5,462 nt of DNA, taken from contig CAZIAB010000051.1 in assembly GCA_964537525.1 (NCBI GenBank), positions 1 through 5,462 on the forward strand. The letters are read 5' to 3'. Below the pieces are notes generated by a model. The model was not told the DNA's origin, ran no database searches, and saw nothing but the letters and a program-made list of their open reading frames with translations. This document shows positions 1 to 5,461 of the stretch, piece after piece. The stretch's first letter is position 1. Every line of letters begins with the position of its first letter. The DNA comes from CAYMDJ01 sp964537525 (lineage in GTDB: Archaea > Aenigmatarchaeota > Aenigmatarchaeia > QMZP01). Position numbers and translations under genes: made by a program.

Positions 1-1253
1 TCGCCCCAGCCCAGGAGCCTCCATCTCCCTGAAATGTTCCTTGATATAGCAATCTTCGAGCCCTTCTCTGCGCAGAATGGTATCTTGAGCCTCGCGTCAA
101 CAGAGCCCTTCCTCGCCGATGTGACAACCCCCACGGTCCTTGCCGTCCCTGTTGAGAGCATGAGCGGCTCGCCCGTCTTTATGTAGTCGACCTTCATCAC
201 CTCCCTGGAGCCTACGACCCTCTCCAGGAGGTGGACGTCCATGGTGAGCTCGCTTATCGCTGGCGAGAGCTTTCCCGGAAGGCCGAGGATGTTGCCGGAG
301 AGAACGTCAGACTTCGTCAGGTAGGGGTCGAGCTCTGTTGAGACCCCCAGAAGCCCTCCAGGACCGGCCTCCTTCATTCCAGTCATGGCCTTCTGGAGGC
401 CCGTGACCTTCGTCATTATGGGTTCGTAAGAATCCTTTATCTTTATCCCGGGTCTTATCTCCACCGTCTCTCCCACCTTCAGGGTTCCCTGGACAAGGCT
501 CCCTCCTATCACTCCACCCTTCAGGGAGTCGATCTTGGTCCCTGGCCTGTTGACGTCAAAAGACCTGGCAACCATCATGAGAGGTGGCTTGTCCCTGTCC
601 CTCTTCGGGGTAGGAATGCTCTTCTCTATGGCCTCGATGAGGGCGTCTATGTTGATGCCCTGCTGCGCAGAGACGGGGATTATGGGGGCGTTCTCAGCGA
701 CAGAGCCCTTCAGGAACTCTTTTATCTCATTGTAGTTCTTCATTGCCTCCTCCTCTGTCACGAGGTCTATCTTGTTCTGCACAACGACTATGTTCCTTAT
801 GCCGACTATGTCCAGCGCCTTCAGGTGCTCGCTGGTCTGCGGCTGCGGGCACTTCTCGCTGGCGCTGATAATAAGCAAAGCCCCGTCCATGAGGGCGGCG
901 CCTGAGAGGACAGTGGCCATCAGGGTCTCGTGCCCCGGCGCGTCAACGAATGATATGGTCCTCACTGGCTTGCAGCCGGAGAAGCATCTTATGCATTTTT
1001 CGGTCGTTCCGTAGCATGCATGTCCCGTGCACTTCGGGCACTTGTACACAGTTGCCTCGGCATAACCCAGCCTTATGGTTATCCCCCTCCTCATCTCCTC
1101 GGAATGCGTGTCCGTCCACTTCCCCGTAAGGGCAGAGGTGAGGCTGGTCTTGCCGTGGTCCACGTGTCCAACGAGGCCTATGTTGACCTCCGGAGGGGGG
1201 ACATCCCTCCCGGCTGGTTTCACCTTCTTACCAGAATCCTTTTTAGCGCTCAT
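1..1253 (-). CDS. eif2g: Translation initiation factor aIF2 subunit gamma (3' end cut by window)
   Basis: This is the GTP-binding core of the archaeal aIF2 heterotrimer, which carries initiator Met-tRNA to the small ribosomal subunit. The frame is open for 417 codons. The P-loop GHVDHGKT is at residues 29-36, switch I RGITIRLGYA at 56-65, DAPGH at 104-108, NKID at 160-163 and a SAQQG G5 motif at 195-199. Between switch I and DAPGH lies the zinc-knuckle insert typical of the gamma subunit, with CxxC pairs at 72/75 and 87/90 plus extra cysteines at 80 and 94. The rest matches the two beta-barrel domains, for example GGVIGGS at 247, PGGL at 298, LLERVVG at 342 and GVVTSARK at 375. The last visible residues, GRWRLLGWG, are the usual C-terminal end, so only a few residues should be missing. 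The ATG at 1253 is chosen because GGAG lies 7 nt upstream and the N-terminal length is normal. Identity is secure from the motifs. Confidence 0.98.
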   Translation of the reverse strand, partial: MSAKKDSGKKVKPAGRDVPPPEVNIGLVGHVDHGKTSLTSALTGKWTDTHSEEMRRGITIRLGYAEATVYKCPKCTGHACYGTTEKCIRCFSGCKPVRTISFVDAPGHETLMATVLSGAALMDGALLIISASEKCPQPQTSEHLKALDIVGIRNIVVVQNKIDLVTEEEAMKNYNEIKEFLKGSVAENAPIIPVSAQQGINIDALIEAIEKSIPTPKRDRDKPPLMMVARSFDVNRPGTKIDSLKGGVIGGSLVQGTLKVGETVEIRPGIKIKDSYEPIMTKVTGLQKAMTGMKEAGPGGLLGVSTELDPYLTKSDVLSGNILGLPGKLSPAISELTMDVHLLERVVGSREVMKVDYIKTGEPLMLSTGTARTVGVVTSARKGSVDARLKIPFCAEKGSKIAISRNISGRWRLLGWG

Positions 1254-1260
1254 CAAAATG

Positions 1261-1267
1261 CTCCTAT
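1261..1267 (-). promoter_or_regulatory. Shine-Dalgarno site of aIF2 gamma
   Basis: On the minus strand the bases read ATAGGAG and end 7 nt before the ATG at 1253. This is a good archaeal ribosome-binding site and fixes the start of aIF2 gamma. Confidence 0.7.
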
Positions 1268-1285
1268 CCAGTCATTAAGCATATC

Positions 1286-1339
1286 TCTTGAACCTCGCGT
1301 GCTGTTGATTAAAATTGCACCCTGCCACCCGGTTCAAGA
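1286..1339 (-). repeat. 9-bp inverted repeat in the aIF2 gamma leader
   Basis: TCTTGAACC at 1286-1294 and GGTTCAAGA at 1331-1339 are perfect complements separated by 36 nt. If transcription starts near 1346, both arms lie in the 5' leader of aIF2 gamma mRNA and could form a long stem-loop. The arms are short and the loop is long, so a chance origin is possible. Confidence 0.35.
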
Positions 1340-1367
1340 TAATACCTGTTCCATATTGAGGCAGAGG

Positions 1368-1377
1368 TAATTTAAAT
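1368..1377 (-). promoter_or_regulatory. Candidate TATA box for aIF2 gamma
   Basis: The minus strand reads ATTTAAATTA here, close to the archaeal TATA consensus. Transcription starting about 25 nt downstream, near 1346, would give a leader of roughly 90 nt before the ATG at 1253. That leader would contain the inverted repeat described separately. A weaker AT-rich stretch at about 1308-1315 could serve a shorter transcript. The call rests on motif and position only. Confidence 0.45.
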
Positions 1378-1424
1378 GTATCCCTTTAGGGCATAATGCT
1401 TGATGCAGGACCGTTCACGTGATG

Positions 1425-2222
1425 TCAGCGAGAAATAGCGAACTCGAACGCAACGAAAACAACAACACACACCCTTTCAGGGAGGTGGGTTGTGGGGGTG
1501 TGTACCCCCACGATTTTCTTTGCGAGAGAGATGCAGATTCCGTCCAGCTTGCAGAGGGGCCCGGTGACCCTGTACATCCTTGGGTCAAAGGCGCCGTTGC
1601 CCCAGTAAAGGCGGAATGAGTTTATTGTGACTTCTGCGTCCCCGTCTGATTCCCATGGAAGGCCGTTCACATTGTAGCTGCCCTCCATGAGTGCATTGAG
1701 TTCAGGAATCCTGTAAAGGCGCTCTGCGTCCTCCTCAATCTCCCACTTCTCATACCTGCTTCTTTCAATTGCTTCATCCAGCTTCTCGGCTTTCACGCGT
1801 TCAAACCCGTTGAGATATTTTATAACACTCTTCTGGATTCTCTTGCCTATCAGGTCACTTACAGTAGGATAATCCTCAAGCTCCTTTGGCCTGAATCCGC
1901 CTATTGCAATCTTCAGTCTTCCCTTAATCAGAATCCTGTCATCACCGCCGCCACCCGAACCCGAGTAGCCGCTGTCAGAACCACCAACGTGGAAGTAAGG
2001 AAAATTCTTATTCTCTATGTGGAATTCCTCGACCTCGAACACATCGAATTCCTCGTCAAGGTCTTGTTTCATGTAGGGGTCTGCAATCATTCCAGAAACA
2101 AGAATCCCGCTCAGGGGACCTGCAACAATCTTCTTCAGCTTTTTCCCTATTACTGCAGAACCTTCTCCTTCCTCGCGAAGGCACGCCTGGCCTTCGCACC
2201 CTGACCCCTTGTGCTTGGCCAT
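1425..2222 (-). CDS. Protein of unknown function, 265 aa, with Gly/Ser linker
   Basis: I do not recognise this family. The start is taken at ATG 2222 (MAKHKGSG); the frame stays open to a TTG at 2243, which is less likely because GGTGAT lies just before the ATG. There is no signal peptide or clear membrane segment, so a cytoplasmic location is inferred. Residues 22-45 are mildly hydrophobic and basic (GKKLKKIVAGPLSG). Residues 54-70 are strongly acidic with repeated EEF. Residues 80-95 are a Gly/Ser/Asp linker. Residues 97-235 look like a compact domain: beta-like ILIKGRLKIAIGGF, then probable helices about 120-178, then a stretch rich in aromatic residues (SFRLYWGNGAFDPRMYRVTG, 202-221). Residues 238-265 form an odd valine-rich tail overlapping a DNA hairpin. 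Sampled stretches are about 38-58% GC, lower than aIF2 gamma and the V4R gene. It lies between the Cys-rich gene and aIF2 gamma with its own candidate promoter. The long open frame and start signals make it a probable real gene. Confidence 0.75.
   Translation of the reverse strand: MAKHKGSGCEGQACLREEGEGSAVIGKKLKKIVAGPLSGILVSGMIADPYMKQDLDEEFDVFEVEEFHIENKNFPYFHVGGSDSGYSGSGGGGDDRILIKGRLKIAIGGFRPKELEDYPTVSDLIGKRIQKSVIKYLNGFERVKAEKLDEAIERSRYEKWEIEEDAERLYRIPELNALMEGSYNVNGLPWESDGDAEVTINSFRLYWGNGAFDPRMYRVTGPLCKLDGICISLAKKIVGVHTPTTHLPERVCVVVFVAFEFAISR
1492..1511 (-). repeat. Perfect 8-bp stem, 4-nt loop hairpin inside the 3' end of the unknown gene
   Basis: GTGGGGGT at 1492-1499 and ACCCCCAC at 1504-1511 pair perfectly around a 4-nt loop. 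The hairpin covers codons 238-244 of the 265-codon gene. On the minus strand it is followed by a T/G-rich stretch (about 1452-1466, GTTGTTGTTTTCGTT), so it could attenuate or end transcription before the stop codon. It may instead mark a boundary where the reading frame is not the true C-terminus. Confidence 0.5.
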
Positions 2223-2224
2223 CT

Positions 2225-2244
2225 TATCACCAATTATCACCAAT
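2225..2244 (-). promoter_or_regulatory. Tandemly duplicated ribosome-binding element
   Basis: On the minus strand ATTGGTGATA occurs twice with no gap, directly before the ATG at 2222. Each copy contains GGTGAT, a match to the archaeal anti-Shine-Dalgarno sequence. The GGTGAT nearer the gene ends 3 nt before the ATG and the other ends 13 nt before it. The near copy supports the ATG at 2222 over the upstream TTG. Confidence 0.55.
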
Positions 2245-2274
2245 ATAGATTTATACTATCATTTTGTAGTAACA

Positions 2275-2284
2275 ATTTATAAAT
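2275..2284 (-). promoter_or_regulatory. Candidate TATA box for the unknown gene
   Basis: ATTTATAAAT is a near-ideal archaeal TATA element. Its centre predicts a transcript start near 2253, giving a leader of about 30 nt that contains both GGTGAT copies. A second AT-rich element at about 2248-2256 (TATAAATCTA on the minus strand) is a weaker alternative. Confidence 0.55.
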
Positions 2285-2293
2285 CTATGCCCT

Positions 2294-2318
2294 AAAAACC
2301 GTCCCATTAATAAATGGG
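2294..2318 (-). terminator. Hairpin plus T-run after the Cys-rich lipoprotein gene
   Basis: CCCATT at 2303-2308 and AATGGG at 2313-2318 form a 6-bp stem with a 4-nt loop, starting 3 nt after the stop codon at 2321. On the minus strand it is followed by a run of five T at 2298-2294. T-runs are the main archaeal termination signal. It lies immediately upstream of the TATA box of the next gene, which argues for separate transcription units. Confidence 0.5.
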
Positions 2319-2320
2319 TT

Positions 2321-4330
2321 CTATGCACAATCCTCCGGGCAGGTGCAATAATTCTCGTTATCCTCGCAAACCCCGTTTCCGCAGGGCCTGCAGACAGAGC
2401 CGCAGTTCGCTGCAATGCACGTCCCGTTCACCATCTCGGCCACAGGGACCTCAACGAGCCCTGCGCAGCACGATATGTCACCAATGTAACAGCTATAGTC
2501 CTCGTCCCTGCACTCAGGCTCAAGACAAGCGCCATTCTCGCAACCGTAAGGGCACGGTTCAATATTACCATTAACGAACGGTTTATCAGGTGCCCAGTTC
2601 ATTGCTGTACATTCAAATTCATAAACCCCGCAATTATCTCCTTCACATTGGCTTAACTCAGCTGCACTGCCCGTTAAGGTAACACAATAATCTGTTCTTT
2701 CAGTGAGCTCATCATCATCAACCCATTTTCTTCCTGATGTGGTCCCTTTCACATAATAATCCTTCCCGCCGTCAGAATCCATGCATTCAGTTATTATTTC
2801 ATACCACTGGCACTTCCCTTCGTAGCATCCGCAATCAAGCCCGTACTGGGCTGCATTGTAACAGCCCCTCATATCGCACACGGTTATTGTCCCTTCTCCA
2901 ACGCCCTCGCAGACCTGGCCTGAGCAACCCCCAACCGCGCAGTCCTCATCGCTCTCGCACTCATGATACGTTGACTCACCGCAGAATTCATGTTCGCAGT
3001 CCGCTGATATAAGAAGCTCCCCTGTCGGGTAATACCAACCCTCGTCTCCTGTCCCGGCATACATGCACTCTGGCGTCCCCTTTGCCGGGTCATAGCACAA
3101 AGAGCCTCCGCCTACCCATCCTTCCGGCCATGGATAGAATCCCTCTAGGCCTTCACAACAGCCATAATAGTATTCTGGCGCGACCGCCCCGGTCGTATAC
3201 TCACCTTCGCCTGCGCACTTTTCATTCTCTGGCGCGCAGCACACCCCGTTGTCCGGGCAGTGATAGGAAGCCCTCCCGTATCCTTCCCTGCATGCTGGAT
3301 ATTTCTCGCCAGATTCGGTGTTTGAAACGGTCTCGGCCTGGACATTCCCTGTTATGGAACCGGTTGCTGATGCTGCCGTGCTTGTGGAGCCCCCTCCCCC
3401 TGAGTTGGATGTCACTGTCGGGTATATGCAGTATCCGCCCATCTCCTCGCATGTCCTCCTGCCCTTGCAGAAGCCCTGCTCGCATCCTTCCTCACAGTAC
3501 TCCTTCTTCTCCTGGACTTGGCCGCACGAATCGAACCAGAAGACGTGGCCCCTGTAGCAGGCGCTCTGCGCATGGGACCTGCACCTCTCCCTCTTGACGC
3601 ACCTATAAACTGGAGACTCGCCGGGGCATCTCAGCTCGAAATCAGTGGTGAATTCGGGTGATATCTCTACAGAGCCGCTCTCTGTCTGGACGGCCTTTGC
3701 TGCGGTGGCGTCCGTCACGGCGAAGGGCATCCCGGTTATCGCGCCCGTTATGCTGTCCGCGCATCTCAGGTATAGGACGACCATCTCATACCCGTCAGGG
3801 CAGGAGCAGTTCGGCTTCTCCCTGTAGGACGTGTCCGTCTCGCATACCCTCCCGCTTACACACTCCCCGTTGGAGCATCCCAGCGGACAATACTCTTTCT
3901 TGTCCTCCCTGTTCCCGCAGGAGTCATACCAGTAGACATGGTCGCCGAAGCATGCTGACCTGTGGAGTGACGTGCAGTTCTCGGGGTCAACGATTATACC
4001 CTCCTTGAACACGCACTCAACTATCTTTCCTTCCCAATCAATCCAGGCCCTGACAACAAGGCCCGTGGAGGGGTCTGTCAGGTTCACGAAATAATACTCC
4101 TTTGCCTCAACGCTCAGCTTCCCGCAATCCTCCTTGACCTGGTCAAGGATGCCCTCGGCCTCTGACGTGCTGTAATGCACTATGCTCAGCTCTGCGTTGG
4201 GGTGCTCCTCGAGGAAATCATTCACCATGGGTATGGCCCTCGCGAATGCAGTGGGGTCGGATATACAGCCCGAGCTGGCCACAATCATGGCTGTCAGAAC
4301 TAATGGAAGAAGGATTGTCCCCCTATGCAT
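2321..4330 (-). CDS. Modular cysteine-rich predicted lipoprotein/secreted protein (eight-cysteine-cluster type), 669 aa
   Basis: The start is ATG 4330, which opens a signal peptide (MHRG then a hydrophobic stretch to A18) ending in ASSGC with C22. This resembles an archaeal lipobox, although Ser rather than Leu sits at -3. A TATA box 20-33 nt upstream and no Shine-Dalgarno site suggest a leaderless mRNA; the frame extends to a TTG at 4366, rejected because it would bury the signal. There are 63 cysteines. Layout: alpha/beta-like N-domain 30-110; six-Cys unit 119-157; S/T/A/G-rich spacer 191-228; second six-Cys unit 250-288; Gly/Ser/Thr linker 305-340; CPDNGVCC region 347-422; probable eight-cysteine-cluster domain about 445-508 (GGCSGQVC, YGxxCGCxxGxCQW); DSDGGKDYYVKG module 515-602 ending in CPYGCENGAC; CGNGVCE...CPEDC ending 650-668. 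It is probably a disulfide-bonded cell-surface protein. Its ligand or partner is unknown, and no catalytic motif was seen. Confidence 0.93.
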   Translation of the reverse strand: MHRGTILLPLVLTAMIVASSGCISDPTAFARAIPMVNDFLEEHPNAELSIVHYSTSEAEGILDQVKEDCGKLSVEAKEYYFVNLTDPSTGLVVRAWIDWEGKIVECVFKEGIIVDPENCTSLHRSACFGDHVYWYDSCGNREDKKEYCPLGCSNGECVSGRVCETDTSYREKPNCSCPDGYEMVVLYLRCADSITGAITGMPFAVTDATAAKAVQTESGSVEISPEFTTDFELRCPGESPVYRCVKRERCRSHAQSACYRGHVFWFDSCGQVQEKKEYCEEGCEQGFCKGRRTCEEMGGYCIYPTVTSNSGGGGSTSTAASATGSITGNVQAETVSNTESGEKYPACREGYGRASYHCPDNGVCCAPENEKCAGEGEYTTGAVAPEYYYGCCEGLEGFYPWPEGWVGGGSLCYDPAKGTPECMYAGTGDEGWYYPTGELLISADCEHEFCGESTYHECESDEDCAVGGCSGQVCEGVGEGTITVCDMRGCYNAAQYGLDCGCYEGKCQWYEIITECMDSDGGKDYYVKGTTSGRKWVDDDELTERTDYCVTLTGSAAELSQCEGDNCGVYEFECTAMNWAPDKPFVNGNIEPCPYGCENGACLEPECRDEDYSCYIGDISCCAGLVEVPVAEMVNGTCIAANCGSVCRPCGNGVCEDNENYCTCPEDCA
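2593..2788 (-). other. AT-rich segment encoding the DSDGG module
   Basis: This stretch encodes residues 515-579, including CMDSDGGKDYYVKG and the paired cysteines after it. Three successive 60-base blocks from 2581 to 2760 each contain 24 G/C (40%). Blocks elsewhere in the same gene reach 62-67% (3541-3600 and 3661-3720). The low-GC zone coincides with one protein module, which suggests that module has a different history from its neighbours. Confidence 0.5.
2807..2998 (-). other. Probable eight-cysteine-cluster domain within the lipoprotein
   Basis: Residues 445-508 hold cysteines at 445, 450, 458, 464, 469, 474, 485, 490, 500, 502 and 507. The core reads CESDEDCAVGGCSGQVC, then a spacer, then CYNAAQYG, CGC and GKCQW. 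I recall this pattern from an archaeal/bacterial family named for an eight-cysteine cluster. The match is from memory and was not searched. Confidence 0.6.
3467..3583 (-). repeat. Six-cysteine unit, copy 2 (residues 250-288)
   Basis: This 39-residue unit has cysteines spaced 8, 11, 10, 4 and 5 apart, exactly as in copy 1. The shared core is SAC, HVxWxDSCG, KKEYC and GCxxGxC. By hand alignment 21 of 39 residues are identical to copy 1. It is followed by RRTCEEMGGYC and the Gly/Ser/Thr linker. Confidence 0.8.
3860..3976 (-). repeat. Six-cysteine unit, copy 1 (residues 119-157)
   Basis: This is the first copy of the internal repeat and follows the N-terminal domain directly. Its cysteines are at 119, 127, 138, 148, 152 and 157. 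The invariant WxDSCG centre and GCxxGxC end define the unit. A third, partial echo of the ending (CPYGCENGAC) occurs at residues 593-602. Confidence 0.8.
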
Positions 4331-4350
4331 ACTATATAATTGTCGCCAAT

Positions 4351-4363
4351 CTTTTATAAAAAG
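4351..4363 (-). promoter_or_regulatory. TATA box of the lipoprotein gene, placing its start at or near the ATG
   Basis: The minus strand reads TTTTTATAAAAG here. Its centre lies about 26 nt upstream of the ATG at 4330, the usual archaeal TATA-to-start distance, so the mRNA probably begins at or beside the start codon. No Shine-Dalgarno sequence lies between. A second AT-rich element (TTATATAGT, 4331-4339) is too close to the ATG to serve this start. Confidence 0.6.
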
Positions 4364-4384
4364 CAACCAAATTGTGCGGTTTTG

Positions 4385-5461
4385 CTACTTCCTTTTCGGT
4401 TCGGGTTTTGCACTGAATTCGCAGTAGGGGTCGCCGAGTGCCTCGCACCTTGTCTCAGTGCAGACCATCGGTTTGTCGAATATTATCTCAGCTCCCCCGG
4501 CTATTATGGATGCGAGAGAATAGCATACCGGCTTCCTGGTCTTCCCGTAATAGAGGTGGTTGAAGCAGTTCCTTACCCTTATGGTAACCGTGTACCCCTT
4601 CTTGTCGATGTCCGCGAGCTCTGACCTTCCCCACCCCCTTTCAGGTATCTGGTGTATCAGTTTCTTTATCGCCATGTCGGTCGTCAGGCTTCCCAGCATC
4701 CTCACGAAGGTCCTGCTGAGGGTCCCGACGGCCTTCTTCGTTGTCTCCTTGCACTCGTTGTATATTATCGACCTAGATGTCGGTCCGATTGTCTTCTCGA
4801 ACTCCCTCTGGAATATTCCTGTCCTTCCCAGCATCACTATGCTCGAGCTCACGCCATCGAAGAATATCTCCCCCTTCGCCTGGTCGTGCTTTACCTCCTT
4901 CTTAACGAGCCCTTTCCTGCTCGATTTGGGTTTCAGGGGCTTCATGAATTTGGTTTTCTTCCCTGTCCTCACAATCTCGAACACACAGGATTCCGCTCCC
5001 ATCATCGAGCACTCCTTCTCAACACACTGGCATTCCTCACCGAGGATGACAGAGAACACCCCTCCTATGAGGCCCCCCAGCGCATGGCACACCGGTGAAG
5101 CCGCGTCCCTGTATCCCATGGTATTGTAGGAATTCCTGACGGAAATCGTTATCGTCTTCTCTTCCTCGTCTATGTAGATTATCTCAGGCGCGCCGAAACC
5201 CCTCGCGGAGATGTTCCAGAGGACCTTCTTTATGACCTCCTGCCTCGGTTTTCCCTTCATCATCTTCATTATCTCCTGCGCGAGGATTGTTCCTGAGTAA
5301 AAGGCAGACTGGTACATTATGCTCCATGCGGACTTCCCTATTATGCTCTCGAATCCCCTCTGGAGGTCGGCGTGGTAATACCTGTTCGTCACCTCGCACG
5401 CTATCCCGTCAAAGAAGGCCTCCCCGGTCTTCTCGTCGAGCTCGATGAAAAGCTTCTCCAT
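4385..5461 (-). CDS. Tandem V4R (4-vinyl reductase type) domain protein, 358 aa
   Basis: Two copies of the V4R domain fill the protein, at residues about 4-163 and 190-351, joined by a basic linker (KKTKFMKPLKPKSSRKG, 168-184). Each copy starts with GExFFDG-like residues, contains RGFG/RGWG and an IxVRN strand, then PVC (C125, C313), and ends with C-x4-C-x7-C-x-F (C146/C151/C159 and C334/C339/C347). V4R domains bind small molecules; they were named from bacteriochlorophyll 4-vinyl reductase and also occur as archaeal sensor or ligand-binding modules. The PVC cysteine plus the C-terminal trio could hold a metal, which is inferred. There is no signal peptide, membrane segment, helix-turn-helix or enzyme domain, so a cytoplasmic sensor or carrier is likely. 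The first ATG is at 5461 and only one base precedes it, so an upstream start cannot be excluded, although copy 2 aligns from the same point. Confidence 0.9.
   Translation of the reverse strand: MEKLFIELDEKTGEAFFDGIACEVTNRYYHADLQRGFESIIGKSAWSIMYQSAFYSGTILAQEIMKMMKGKPRQEVIKKVLWNISARGFGAPEIIYIDEEEKTITISVRNSYNTMGYRDAASPVCHALGGLIGGVFSVILGEECQCVEKECSMMGAESCVFEIVRTGKKTKFMKPLKPKSSRKGLVKKEVKHDQAKGEIFFDGVSSSIVMLGRTGIFQREFEKTIGPTSRSIIYNECKETTKKAVGTLSRTFVRMLGSLTTDMAIKKLIHQIPERGWGRSELADIDKKGYTVTIRVRNCFNHLYYGKTRKPVCYSLASIIAGGAEIIFDKPMVCTETRCEALGDPYCEFSAKPEPKRK
4409..4894 (-). repeat. V4R domain copy 2 (residues 190-351)
   Basis: This copy spans GEIFFDG to CEFS and keeps the pattern C334-x4-C339-x7-C347 with C313 in PVC. 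Its ending GDPYCEF is the more canonical of the two copies. Similarity to copy 1 is visible at protein level only, so the duplication is old. Confidence 0.8.
4973..5452 (-). repeat. V4R domain copy 1 (residues 4-163)
   Basis: This copy spans GEAFFDG to CVFEI. Its cysteine trio C146/C151/C159 and C125 in PVC match copy 2 in spacing. It ends MMGAESCVF, a more divergent form, with an extra Cys at 144. Confidence 0.8.

Noticed and set aside
1325..1350. GGTTCAAG resembling a tRNA T-loop
   Set aside because: The flanking bases do not form a T-stem, and no acceptor, D or anticodon arm could be found nearby.
535..1370. Several plus-strand open frames opposite aIF2 gamma
   Set aside because: They lie antisense to a gene with every expected GTPase motif and show no family features of their own.
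2022..2055. Direct repeat GAATTCCTCG, two copies 24 bases apart
   Set aside because: It encodes the repeated acidic EEF residues of the unknown protein and is explained by coding content.
2175..2197. Inverted repeat GCGAAGGC / GCCTTCGC
   Set aside because: It lies within the first codons of the unknown gene in GC-rich coding sequence and has no T-run or other signal; coincidence is likely.
2314..4008. Plus-strand and other minus-frame open frames across the lipoprotein gene
   Set aside because: They are Arg/Ser/Pro-rich translations of the antisense or shifted frames of a GC-rich, Cys-rich gene; none has a plausible start context or domain.
4331..4366. TTG start at 4366 extending the lipoprotein by 12 residues
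   Set aside because: It would place polar and charged residues ahead of the signal peptide and lies upstream of the predicted transcript start.
4560..5129. 189-codon plus-strand open frame opposite the V4R gene
   Set aside because: The opposite strand encodes two clear V4R domains; this frame is their antisense shadow.
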